Positions 1-10,637 of a stretch of DNA of 64,000 nucleotides are shown piece by piece. Under the pieces are notes generated by a model, which saw only the letters and a program-made list of their open reading frames with translations, was not told the DNA's origin and ran no database searches. The DNA is from Hyaloperonospora brassicae (taxonomy: Eukaryota; Oomycota; Peronosporomycetes; Peronosporales; Peronosporaceae), in NCBI GenBank assembly GCA_947650285.1, contig CANTFL010000470.1, positions 1-64,000 on the forward strand, written 5' to 3'. Both the position numbers and the translations under genes were made by a program. Within the stretch, counting starts at the first letter, position 1; each line of letters starts with the position of its first letter.

Positions 1-3000
1 CAAAAAATCTTCATCTGATTAAAGCAAGCTACATTGCAAGTAGATATTGTGTCAAACTAGATAGCTCTGTTCTGCAGCTTGATATGGCATGATTCATACA
101 CGACAAGGCCTGTGTGACTGTCCGCATTTATCTGGATCTCAAACATTCAATGGCAAATGTAAAAGCACTACAGTTAGCTAAAGGACATATCCGTATCTGG
201 CAAGGTAAAGAACAGATTCTGAAGGAGACGGTCCTTAATTTCTTCAAGATTATTATTTGTGTGCTAGTCCAAGTCTGATATGCCTCCTCCTTCGTATTAT
301 GTTTTATGGTTGAGCCATGTCTGCGTAATACGCACTATTCTTCTGTAATATGTTAAATTACCAATCCACTTACTTAAGTCCTTTTGATTATTCGGAACTG
401 GCCAGTCTACAATAGCCTTACCCTCCTAGTTGTAACCGCTCTTATGCCTCCATTACAAATTTGCACACTAAAAGGGAAACTTTTCGAGCGAAATAAATTT
501 GAAAGCATCAGCATACAGCTTATTTGTGCGCATGCGATTAATCAATCAAAAATAAATAAACAATATGTTTGTATGCATCGAATCAACCATTCTACACGAC
601 TACGGACAAAAACAATATCAACAAAGCATGTGCATATGTTCAATGCTGCCAATACAATTGCGTCTTAGACCGATAAATATACAATTCTTGAGGTATTACA
701 AGCCAATTCTAGAGTATGCCCTCCGGGTGCTAACCGCGGTCAGTGGAATATTACCAGCTCGCATGAACGATTGCTAATAACAATCGACCAAGTCGAGTGC
801 TCTAAACGTGGTACATTCTACCACAGATATCTGTAAATCGTCTACACTTGTAATCGGTGTTTGAGCTGGAAAGGCGGCGGCATTTCGTATTATAAAATCG
901 AGAATACGCCGCTGCATTCTGGTTTTTCGGACTTGTAAGGTAGGAGTAAATTGATCAAACTTGCTCTCACGCACAATTCGTGTCGTGCGCTTTTCTCCGG
1001 CTTTGATTGTCAAGGATGTCACACATTGTTTTGGTAAAGTCCACCGCCGTGTTAAACGGTCTCTAGTTCCGGGTATTAGGTGTCTTCCATCACGAACACC
1101 TCTGTTGGGAGGTAGCATGGAAGGTGGGTAGTGACATACCACATACCACATATATATATATATATATCAGTCGATGTATGATAGGTATACGTGGTAATAT
1201 TTAATATCGTAGATACACTGCGTGCACTGACATTTTATCCTCAAATACTGACTCGTTCAGACATATCATAAGCTCACTTTTTAATCATTATGGATACCAC
1301 TCCATTGATCAAGATATATGTAGTGTATTAATATTATCTCTCTATGGTGGATCATACGTCTTCCGTGTTGCATTCTCCCATTGACTACATTGCCGTCGAT
1401 GCGGTTTTACACCTAATAGACGTCAAGAAAATGGGGTCCCCGAGGTTTACACGAATATTAGGATGGTCGCTGCGAGTCGATGTCTTTATACCGTCCAATC
1501 TCTCTCTATCACAGCCAGAATAGTTCAGTGAATTTATACGTGCCACTCCGCGCACATCATTCTGTCTCAGCTATGGATGTCTTGGCCCTAGGCCAACAAT
1601 ACTTGTAGCATTTGGTGTACCATTATCACAATAATTATCACTCAACGGAGTACGTGCTACATCACTAAAAGTTAGTAAGCTTTGCTGAAGACTCAGGTCG
1701 TTTGATAGATAGAGGTAATTGACTCTTACATTTTATCGTCGAACACTCTGACAGATGTGGGCAGTGACTCGCGCCAATACCGCTTTTGTTTTCTTGATGA
1801 GGTGGTTGCATGTCTGTCGAAACTTTTGCTAGGAACTTGTGCGTTGCGCCTAAGATTTTGACGTACCTTCACTAGAATCATATCTTGTGGCGTTCCAGCC
1901 ATGCCATGTCTAGGAAGAGACCATATCTCGTATTAAAGGCAAGAGCTAAACAGCATTCTGCGCTACTGAAATCCACAAATATTACGCAAAGGTTTATGAA
2001 GACCTTCGGCACTGTGATACGCGTTCTTATCGTTAAGTGAACCTTGGTAGCCTCACTGGCTTGTGGTTCCATTGCCTCAGCGTATCGCTGACTTTTTCAG
2101 GAAAACATGTCGAGCATAGTTACGTGAAGAAGCTCTACATTGTTTACAATCGTCCATGAATGATTAAACCCACGAAATCTAACTTTCTCGACTATCAAGC
2201 CAAGCGTGCACACAAGCTCTGTTATATAGATCATAGGTCTCGGAGGGGCTATCCCTCTGCTCACTTCTACCTCATTAAGCTCAGTCAGGGCCTAATTCTC
2301 AATAATATGGTATCCCGCGACTATTAGGACTCGACGTCATCCCGCAAAGAGCCGAAACTCTGGTTTGTGATGGGTGTTTTGATCCTGTATCATGGCGCTC
2401 TTTGCGGAACGCACAGCCTGAAAACGGGTTCTTAGTGATCCCGCACATATTACATCGTCGAATGACGCGCATATTGCTCGACTATCTGAAGATGTGCTCA
2501 CCTTTAGCATCGCTAATGTCCATGGACTCGGGCTTATGATGATGAGCTCTTAGAGATGAATCTTGTAGAGCTTGTTTATACCCATTTTAATCGATTTTTG
2601 CTGACTTGAAGTTTAACTCATCGTTCTGTGATATGTACACCACTTCCTTATTGTGAAGGGTGAATGCGAAGTACTTTAGTCCTGTCTTCGCATTGTCGAA
2701 TAACTTCCACGAGCACGGATGAATAAATAACCTCAGGAAGAGGGCCAATCTGCATTCCAGCTATGAGTATTTTCATCTCATGGGCATAGTCCGGCAATCC
2801 ATCCTTACTCTAACAAGTAGTGTAGGCGGGTGCATTAGAAGCTACCACGCATATCGCAAACACACACCTTATCTCACGTACGATGAGGCATTTTGTCCGT
2901 CTTCTCTCGCATGTAGTGGTTTAAGAAGATTAGTAGGCGGCCGTTAAGCACAGTCCTGAATCTCAGCTCTAAGCGAGTGGTAGTGCTTCGTGGAAGCGGT

Positions 3001-4270
3001 TTCTCGTCTTCTCGCGAGTACTTGCGACTTAGGTCGTAAATGTGAGTCTGATTTCTATTTGAAGTAATTTAATGAAATCAAATTGACTATTGGCTAATGT
3101 GATATGGATTGGATGTAACCGAGAATTACATGAACCTACTGAGCTACGCTTTATATCTATCAAAGCGCGCTTGGAGGGCTTCGGTCCATGACATCATCCC
3201 AATACGCCATGAAGTATTACAAATTTGAGGACATTATCAATGTGGACACGTCGCGTGTGTCACACATTCTACTGGTGCGGCTCTAATGTTTGTAACCCAA
3301 TGTCATGTGAACGGGATTTATCCCGTTGCAGGTAGGCACGAAGCGCGACCTCACACGGTATGCCTCATTAGGCGGTGCAAACGCGCGGGTAAGTAGAAAT
3401 TTGAGCAACTGACACGTGTAAAATGCAGCTTCCACAGACGTGCCACATGTAAGTACTTACGCTCTTGATCGACCATCGATCTTAGACACAGTCAAGGTTA
3501 ACCATTAATGATCTATAGAGATCATAGCAGACTCCATGCCCATTTCTATCTCTTGGACCTGGAGTATTAGATTCATCCTTCTTTCATAAGTAGCGAAGGC
3601 GCTCGTCTTGAGCGAACGAAGCCTCGTCTCTTCGTCGGTTTTAGGTGTAAAGCATGTTGGCGTAGCCGACGCCAATCGGTCTCGAACCTGCCCTACAACG
3701 GACGATTCATGTTGTACGAAGCCGGCCGGGCTTGTGATACAAGGAAGTCCACATACTTCGGGCTCAATGCTTCGGTCAGATTAGTAAGTGCGATATTTTG
3801 TGTCTCATGAAGGGGAGTTGGGATTGCTTATCCCATCCTCGCAGTCTTTACAGACTCTGTTGTAGATTGACTACGAGCACTACCAAACGTAGCTGAGCTA
3901 TAACAGATTGTTTGCCAGAGGATGGATTCAAGCTCAGCGAGCCATCCCATTCTAATCAAGAACACGAATCAACGAGTCTGCTTTGCCCACTGAGTTTCTG
4001 GTTATGGTGTTAAAACTTCTAATTCAGGGAATCAACAACACAAAGCGGTAAAGAGTATATGTCTTAACAAAGCTTCACATTTTAGTGACCAAAGACGCCA
4101 AAATAAGGCACGTATCTTACACATCCATGCCCTACATAATGTTTATTGCATTTATTACACGAAGATACATCCTGCATATTTATTGCATTGTAAGGTTTTA
4201 CCCTATACTCGAGTAAATTCGGAAACTTATCCTTGATGGATGAATACACACTGATTTAATGAGTCGTACG
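1..4270 (-). mobile_element. Truncated old Ty3/gypsy element (upstream half)
   Basis: This is the upstream half of a minus-strand gypsy element, cut off by the window start. The reverse-transcriptase N-terminal region is still readable at 774-1151. A gag-start region near 3560-3760 matches 26885-27166 but carries a deletion here. Sequence at about 3955-4120 resembles the LTR-like repeat at 27355-27520 and 16985-17160. The rest is decayed beyond translation. It is the same sequence as the right half of the element at 20007-27520. Confidence 0.7.
774..1151 (-). pseudogene. Gypsy reverse transcriptase fragment
   Basis: The minus-strand reading frame ends with residues NAAAFPAQTPI followed by RALDLVDCY. 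These align with NAATVPAQTPIPRKD and SSMDLMDGFYQ of the intact gypsy RT at about 49900-50015. They are RT finger/palm segments just before the catalytic YxDD region. The rest of the 125-residue frame has no clear match, so this is a relic, not a gene. The same frame recurs unchanged at 24153-24530. Confidence 0.7.
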
Positions 4271-6060
4271 CCACATGGTGCACGTACCTTGCCCGTGGAT
4301 GTATCACTTACAGTGTACCACCATTACAATTGCCTGTGTTAGGCTCAGCGAAGGTGGCAAATCGGCGAAGGCCTCCACCCTACAGAATTTTCCGCAGCAA
4401 GTACACCAAACAGAAGTGAGCGTATCCGTCAATGAATCTAACGAAGTATCGACTGTCAGCAAGAGTTTATTGCTCCGGTAGGCCGCAAAAGTCAATGCGA
4501 AGATGAATTCAAACATCCTTTCGCGTGAGTTGGCGAGTTTGGCATAAAATTCTCACGCGCTGCTTACCAATGCTCACCCACCGCACATCTACGACTAGTT
4601 CGACGACGTGATGTCGATACTGAAATCAAAGAACTCTTTTACCATGGGTTCTAAATTGCCCTGGACGATGTGACCAAGCCGAATGTGCCAGAAGTACGAC
4701 GTATAGTCCTTGTAAGACTCGTCAGGCTTGGCACATTTGTCGCATCAGGTGGGAGCGAGGTCATGCGCAGCTTAAACAGACTGTTGCTAGTGCGCAAACC
4801 CAATTTGAATGTCATGGCCTTCGCTGCGGCGAAGTACTAGTCGTTTTTGGACGTGGCAGAGCCAGTATCTTTTGTTAAGCGACCTACTAAGAATTGGTGT
4901 TGTAATATCGTGGGTATAACATACACTGCTAGCTACGCCCTTCTCAACCCATGCTCGTTCTCCGTTGACAAGAAAATGTTGCATGTTGCCACTGCGAGCC
5001 GTTGTCCGCGTCTGAACGACCTCCGGCAAGACATGTCGGAGCACTTCATGCGAATGCTCAAGTACGTCATCTGCTGCGTTGCGATTGGGTCGTCCAGCCA
5101 GACTTGACTCGCCTTAGCAGCTCCACTACCGACTGAAAATAGGTAGTCGTCCCGTTTTTTATGCAGCATGTGCTACTCTTTCGCGACATGGCCGATGCCG
5201 CTTCGCTTTCCCTGAATACCCACATAACACTTGGCTATCCGACAAACTTATCCGCCACAGAGTGGCAAATGCTGGCAGACGTTTTCCTTCGTAATTGCCG
5301 TAATTGCTAGTCATAAACGCTTGGTCATGACTATGCGTGACTCCATCGTCGCTACTACCTTGTTGGCTGCGCTTCGGATCTTCATGGAGCAGTCAAGACG
5401 TCACGAGTTCACACGTCGGCGTGTCGGCAAACGACTATTGACGCCGTAGGAAGTAACTGATACAGCTCATTTAGGCTGCCGAGAAGCAAGACCGCCAATT
5501 CATCTTCGATGACCAAAGTGACTACTGCGTCAAGCAGCTTCGAATACGTCTTGTGCTTTTCGGTGTAATCGAGCACTTCATGCCTTGTCCATCGTGTTTG
5601 TGATGAAACGACGACGAAGAAAGGGCTTGCTTGCAAGATTCTTTTTTCGATGGGTCTTTCATCTTTGCCCATGCATCGAATGCGCGACCCACCTGGCGAA
5701 CCAACGGGGACCTGCAAACCTTCCATCGCCAGAAAGGTGACAGCCGTCGCGTTGCTAGATATAAGCTCGAACGCTGCTTGATCCAGCGTTGTTAGAGTTA
5801 GCTCGATGTAAACATTCCGCAGTCAAACGCCCTTATTATGTCGTGCTCCTCGAGCACCATCTGCATCTTCAATTTCCGCGCATGAAGTTCCTCCATCGAA
5901 CTTGTTCATGCGGGCGTTCACGAGTCCATGGCGGAGTAGCTGGGCGTCGCCGGAGGCAGAAATTAGCAAGATTGTGCTTACAGAGTGATGTAGAGACGCT
6001 TGGTTGGTAGGATGCAAGATGCAAAGTGATTCGAGCAAGGTCCTCTGGTTCACATACTCC
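4270..6060 (-). pseudogene. Ty1/copia remnant: gag, protease, GAG-pre-integrase (copy 1)
   Basis: Read on the minus strand, this is a broken copia polyprotein. Near 5850-5920 a frame-shifted gag start reads KFDGG and then KLKMQMVLEEHDIIRA. At 5409-5726 the gag core shows IEDELAVLLLGSL, like the copia motif before SLP. At 4933-5169 the protease region reads AFSVGSGAA-type sequence and VWLDDPIATQQMTY, a decayed WLLDSGATQHMT. At about 4640-4720 FWHIRLGHI marks the GAG-pre-integrase domain. Stops and frameshifts separate the parts. No integrase core or RT is seen downstream. The second copy is at 27670-29460. Confidence 0.75.
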
Positions 6061-6149
6061 TTTGCTACTCTGAGCCTACTTGGGTGTACATTACACGGTC
6101 ACTGTGTCGAAGTGGCCGATCGTTATTCTGTCGTCGAACGAGGCGTCTC

Positions 6150-6625
6150 TTGACAACATTTGCCATAAAGTAGTGTCAAGTTTGCAGGACTCCCTATTTG
6201 GTCACGTCGCAAACGCTGACTTTTCTCTAGACCTTAGAGAGGTCATCACGACTTGGCTGAAAGCAGAGCAAGTTCAGTTCAGAGGTCAGCAAGAGTCGCG
6301 CGAGTACCTTCTACCAACGAACGCATCACAAACTTAGACGGCTCGCATTTGCTAATGTCGCGAGTGCTCTCTTCTCTCTGGACTCCCGAGAAATCATCGT
6401 CACTCTACTGATAGAGCGAAGCAAGCTCTCACTTCTGTAGAGGTCAAGAGGAGCCATTTGTGGTCGTTACGCTATCAAGGGCGTCAGACTTGAATGACTC
6501 ACTTAGCACAATGTCGCGCGTGGTCACTCATCTGCTCATCTCTCTGGTCGCCGGAGAAGTCGTGGTTACTATGCTGACAGAGAGCGTGCGCTCGTACAAC
6601 GGGCCAAGAGGAGCCGTCTGAGTGT
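6150..6625. repeat. Degenerate tandem repeats upstream of elicitin-like gene 1
   Basis: Three diverged units start near 6226, 6377 and 6542. Each has a CTCTRG...GAGA core, then a CATCACG/CATCGTC/CGTGGTT stretch, a segment rich in AGAGC, and an end like GAGGTCAAGAGGAGCC. Spacing is about 150-165 bp. The same array lies before the second elicitin-like gene (about 29550-30025). No coding capacity is evident. Confidence 0.6.
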
Positions 6626-6830
6626 GTGTTTCACCGACGAAAAAGTGAGAAACGTAAACGACACCTCTCTCTCGACCGTGAAGAGCTCACGGTTACAGCA
6701 CCCCGAGACGAGCTGTCGTCTCAAAACGGTCCATGTCTTCGCGAGCGTATACGTTGTTGTTCGGCTACCACGACTGCCTCGGCCTCTCTTCTTGACCTTG
6801 ACGCAAAGACAGCGACAACTTCTGCTCTTC

Positions 6831-6845
6831 TCACTTTCCAACTTC
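6831..6845 (+). promoter_or_regulatory. Oomycete initiator plus FPR-like element
   Basis: TCACTTT fits the oomycete initiator consensus YCAYTYY and is followed after one base by CAACTTC, close to the flanking promoter region box. It lies about 50 bp before the ATG at 6888, which suits a short 5' leader. The same arrangement is at 30230-30244 and, on the minus strand, before the trpB gene. Confidence 0.6.
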
Positions 6846-6887
6846 GCTCATCTCCCGCACCCCACTACCAGCTCCCAATTCTAAACA

Positions 6888-7409
6888 ATGAAGACTACCG
6901 CCTTCCTGTCCACTTTCGCTCTGACCGCTGCCGTCGCTCACTCGGCCGCCACGAAATGTGACATGGGCGAGATCCAGGGCTTGCTCTTTTCGAACGCGAC
7001 CAAGGGGCTCGCCAATTGCCAGAATGCCACGGGCATCGACATCTTCTCAGTCAGTGAGTTCCCCACGCTGGAGCAGGTCACGGATCTCTCGCAGAACGTC
7101 GACTGCACCAACTACCTGAACCAGGTGAACCAGGTGGCCAACCAAGAGACCCAGTGCAACGTTACGATCGAGGGCGTCAGCGTCAACTTTGGAACGCTCA
7201 TTGCTAGTTTCCTCACAGGAAAGACAGGCAACGAGTCGGATTCCGGCAGTGGCTCCATCGAGGTCCCAAGCGACAGTGGCTCTGGATCGGAATCGTACGA
7301 CCCGCCTACTATCATCAGACCTGCTGGCTCGAACGGCGCCTCAGGTGCCTACGCTCTTTCGCTTGTCGCCTACTGTGTTGCTGCCACCGTCGCGCTGGCG
7401 TTGCAGTAG
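6888..7409 (+). CDS. GPI-anchored elicitin-like protein, copy 1
   Basis: The 173-residue protein has a signal peptide (about residues 1-20), an elicitin-like domain (about 21-110), a Ser/Gly/Asp-rich linker (about 111-150) and a hydrophobic tail (about 153-173) typical of GPI-anchor addition. Elicitins are small secreted oomycete proteins that bind sterols; anchored forms sit at the cell surface. Cysteines are at 24, 44, 73 and 90. Spacing fits canonical Cys3, Cys27, Cys56 and Cys71; the expected Cys51 and Cys95 are absent, so one whole disulfide is missing. Sequons occur at N36, N46, N91 and N115. It is a single exon, and the start is supported by the initiator 50 bp upstream. The protein is identical to that of 30287-30808. 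Confidence 0.9.
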   Translation: MKTTAFLSTFALTAAVAHSAATKCDMGEIQGLLFSNATKGLANCQNATGIDIFSVSEFPTLEQVTDLSQNVDCTNYLNQVNQVANQETQCNVTIEGVSVNFGTLIASFLTGKTGNESDSGSGSIEVPSDSGSGSESYDPPTIIRPAGSNGASGAYALSLVAYCVAATVALALQ

Positions 7410-8241
7410 ACAAACAGTGTCGATTCGAGGAAGAGCTGCAGACCACCAATGTCAACTGCAGTCCCGTGTATACAGCTTTTGTACAGTTTTCATAGGAGTT
7501 CCTAATAGAGATGCATATGGAATTTTGACTTCAACATCGTCCCCGTTCGTTATCATAGGCACATCTGAGCGACACATTGTGTCGACTGCTTCACCGTACA
7601 CGTGTCAACGGTATCTTGTGTTCGTGTAGGCTGCAACGAGTAGCAGTACAGCCTTGCCAGTAGTCTGTCTTCACTCCTTCAAATCGAACGACTTAAGTTC
7701 GCCATCTTTTTGGATGCGAGCACAGCGACCAAAAGTGCATCTCGCGGACATTGAGGTGTCATACAGGACGACACAAGATCGTTATAGCGACGAAGGGCAA
7801 TGATTCGTCAACTAATCAGGGTCTTGTATGGTATGACAGTGTTTCTACTGCTTTGTTTCTTCGGTGCCTAACATCTATCGGTGCAACTAGCATGCAAAGC
7901 TCAAGGCATGCATCACGTTTTGGCAAGACACGTATGTCATCCTCTCTACATGGTTGGAACCTCTTTCGCGCATGACCTTCATCAACCCGATTCAGGGGTC
8001 TTGCGGTGACTTGACTAGTTTATTGTTCTCCATGCCAAGATTGACTAGATTGTCTTTAGAGGATTGCTCTGCCGCGTCGACAACTTTCCAGCTGATTTGT
8101 CCTGATCGATTTGCACGCCTAGGAAGATGCTAAGCTTACCCACCTTAGCCATCTTAGACGACTGACCAAGTGCTTATATGCCTTTCTCACGCATCTTTTC
8201 GCTGGTGCTGGAAAATGACTAGATCTTCAATATAGCGTGGC
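7410..8241. other. Decaying downstream flank of elicitin-like gene 1
   Basis: Homology to copy 2 continues past the gene to about 7640 and then fades into a diverged resemblance (for example 7720-7770 with 31260-31310). I see no gene here. The edge at 8242 is the start of an old LTR. Confidence 0.6.
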
Positions 8242-8672
8242 TGCACAGCTCCTGAAGCCAGAGGAAGACTTCAACACTCAATGAGCAACTTAGTTCAAAG
8301 AATTCGACTCAGAGAGTCAACAAGTCCAAAGCGCTTACGGTCTTTTCTTCCAGGGTACCAAATGACTCAAAGAACCACAGCACAGAGTGCTCAAGATTAG
8401 CTGCCTTGACGAGTCGTTTGCTAGACTCTTGACAATCGCAAGACGCCTTAGGAAGGCACGTGTCTTATGGGGGTCAAAAGGGAAACTGAGCTTTATTTGT
8501 TTTTATCCAAAAGAACAACTCAGAATAACGTACTTAATCTAGACACTAGGTTCTCATAAATAGCTCTTACAAGATCGTGTTTTTGGTGACTGACATACGT
8601 CAGCCCCTAACATCTGATATGGTGTTCTAACATCATTGCTAATGGGAATTCTTCCCTGGCGTAAACCACACA
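8242..8672 (-). repeat. 3' LTR of element A
   Basis: The repeat runs from TGCACAGCTCCTGAAG to GTAAACCACACA. It matches 15480-15911 and, more distantly, 20007-20430. For a minus-strand element this is the downstream LTR. The sequence inside the element just to its right (8690-9060) is shared with 20457-20850 of element B. Confidence 0.8.
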
Positions 8673-8799
8673 TGTTGTGTAGCCCCGTATACCCTCCTTC
8701 ACCAGACTGACACTACCACAAAACGCAATCGATTCTTATCTCAAAGAGGTTGGTGTGTGTGATAAATACCACCATTTGTCAAAGCACTAAATACTGTGA

Positions 8800-10549
8800 C
8801 ATCACCACCCCACAAGTCTCAGACTCTTTCCTCCTATCCCGATTTCGATGGGGAGGTGGATTATGGTAGCGATACCAGTGTCCACAATGAAGAATGAATC
8901 GTGTCCACCACATTCATGCCTGAAGAACGGCCTCATTTCGATACGAAATCCGTTCGTCAAACGTGGTGAAACCAACGCTCCAGCGGCGCAGCAACATGCA
9001 ACAGATGCAGGTGAAAACGTCATGACCGACCCGCTCGACGAGCAATAAGATCTGATACTTCAGCAAGAGAGGGGTTGTAACGGGGTTGCCCGTTACATGA
9101 TATTTTCACAAAGGCTAAATTGACAATGAAGAATATTTCGTGGAATATTTTTTCAAAATAATATAAGATGATGATATTTTTGTGGAGGAGGACGAGGGGG
9201 GTTTTTTTTTTTGTTTTGTTGTGTATTAAAACACCCCCCCCCCCCTTGGTGGGGGGGGGGGGGGGGGGGGGGGGGGTTTTTTTTTTTTTTTATAATAAAA
9301 AAAAAAATAATTTAAAAAAAAAAAGGAGAAAAATTAGATGGGTTTTATTTTTTTTTTAAAAATTTTTTTTTTTTTTTTTTTGTTTTGTTTTTTTTTTTTT
9401 TTTTTTTTTTTTTTTTGTTGGAAAAAAAAAAAAAAAAAATTTTTTTTTTTTTTGTGGGGGGGAAATACCTTTCTTTTCCCCCTCCTCTCCCCTCCCCGTA
9501 ATCTTCGTCGCTCCCAGACCGATAGGGCCCTCCAAAGCCGTGGCGGGTATGTGTTAACAACACCTGACGTAAAGGTAAGTCCTCGTCAAACGGTGAGCCG
9601 TAGCCTTTCGACATGGGTCATCGTCCGAGAGGCTGTGTCGCCTGATGACATCGCCTTTCTCCAGGCACTGCACGAGATGTACTTCGTACCCTCTTTGATC
9701 ACACAAAGTATTTACAAGGCGCAACTTGAGAACCTAGCTCGTGATATTCCGATTCGACAGATGAAGGTCGTGCACATACTGTTATACGCCGGTGATTTAC
9801 CTGAAGAGGGAGACAATTGATTCATTTGCTGGACCTATCGTAAACAACACGTAAGCAGTATGACTGCTCTGAGAGCAAGTGTCGATGTGGCAGATGTTCA
9901 TCGTGAACGAAAGCTTCGGTACGAATACGCCAAGCTCAAGACCAGAGGCCAATTGCGTAATCGAACACGCTATGCTTCGGCTACGCCGGTAGCCGCGGAT
10001 TCCGACCCTATGGTGCGGAGCAACCCGCTACCTTCCGCCACTACTGGTGAGAAGCGTAGTGATCGCAGGACGACCCTTGCCGCGATGCTCAATTATACAC
10101 GACGTATGGGAGTTCGTGTTGAAGGGGTATCTCTAAATACAATGAGTTTTTTAACTCTGGGTACTCACGCCACTTCACCAGATGCTAGTATTGGCCATGA
10201 AGACGACGTCGTTTCAGGAGTCTCTACACATGGAACTAGTGGTTCCCTTACTAATTATGCAGCGTCGGTGGTGGTAGGTGTACCGAGGGAGGAGCATGAG
10301 AAGGTGCTTCTTGAGCTGTGTGGTCTCCGGGAGACATTGGGTAAGACCCAGAGTGCGCTCCACGCAATGCAAGCCCGTGTTCAGGCGTCGGAGTTGGGTC
10401 AAGCACGTGTCCAGGCATTAGAGTTGGGACAGGCCCAGATGGAGACTCAACTTGACCTCCTGATACGGATTCAGCGGCCGATGGCAAGTCCAAGCTACGC
10501 GGCGCAAGCGCCACAAGGATCACATGGGACGAATCCCGATATGGCTTGA
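8800..10549 (+). pseudogene. Antisense ORF of element A (broken)
   Basis: This reading frame lies opposite the retroelement strand between the integrase end and the 3' LTR. Its start region near 8830-8900 (reading like DYGSDTSVHNEE) and its later parts match element B protein for protein. The largest open pieces are 9484-9820 and 9860-10549 (229 residues), both in one frame and separated by a TGA at 9818, where element B has a sense codon. The C-terminal part (residues about 140-210 of the 229) is a likely coiled coil with repeated EEHEKVLLELCGL-like and ARVQALELGQ units. An inserted LTR fragment and homopolymer block at 9076-9480 also interrupt it. Function unknown. Confidence 0.6.
9076..9480 (+). 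repeat. LTR fragment of the hairpin gypsy family followed by a homopolymer block
   Basis: TGTAACGGGG at 9076, followed by CCCGTTACATGATATT, matches the start of the LTR at 54337 and continues with recognisable similarity to about 9185. From about 9190 to 9470 the sequence collapses into long runs of G, T and A with almost no information. Such a block is best explained as poor consensus in the assembly where an inserted LTR or element could not be resolved. Sequence from about 9482 onward again matches element B. Confidence 0.7.
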
Positions 10550-10637
10550 GTAAGTTGACGTAGAACACCAGATGTGTGCGCAAGTTCCATGAAGGTAGAC
10601 AGCACCTGGACTTCCTCGGTGGTCACCCAACCGAGTA

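Larger units (their letters stand above)
1..7640. repeat. Segmental duplication, copy 1
   Basis: Bases 1-7640 are repeated in direct orientation at 23380-31190. From 1 to about 3637 the copies are identical by eye except for a one-base change at a TA run near 1150. From about 3638 onward substitutions appear every 50-100 bp, with a 20-bp net length difference near 3700 and about 130 bp missing near 7605. The segment holds the upstream half of an old gypsy element, a copia remnant and an elicitin-like gene. Because the window begins inside the repeat, its true left edge is unknown. Confidence 0.95.

Noticed and set aside
384..777. 94- and 70-residue ORFs repeated at 23763-24156
   Set aside because: Their conservation between copies is due only to the duplicated, identical DNA; they lie within decayed gypsy sequence and show no domain.
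9168..9614. ORFs rich in Phe, Lys and Gly
   Set aside because: They arise from the homopolymer block and encode only poly-F, poly-K and poly-G runs.
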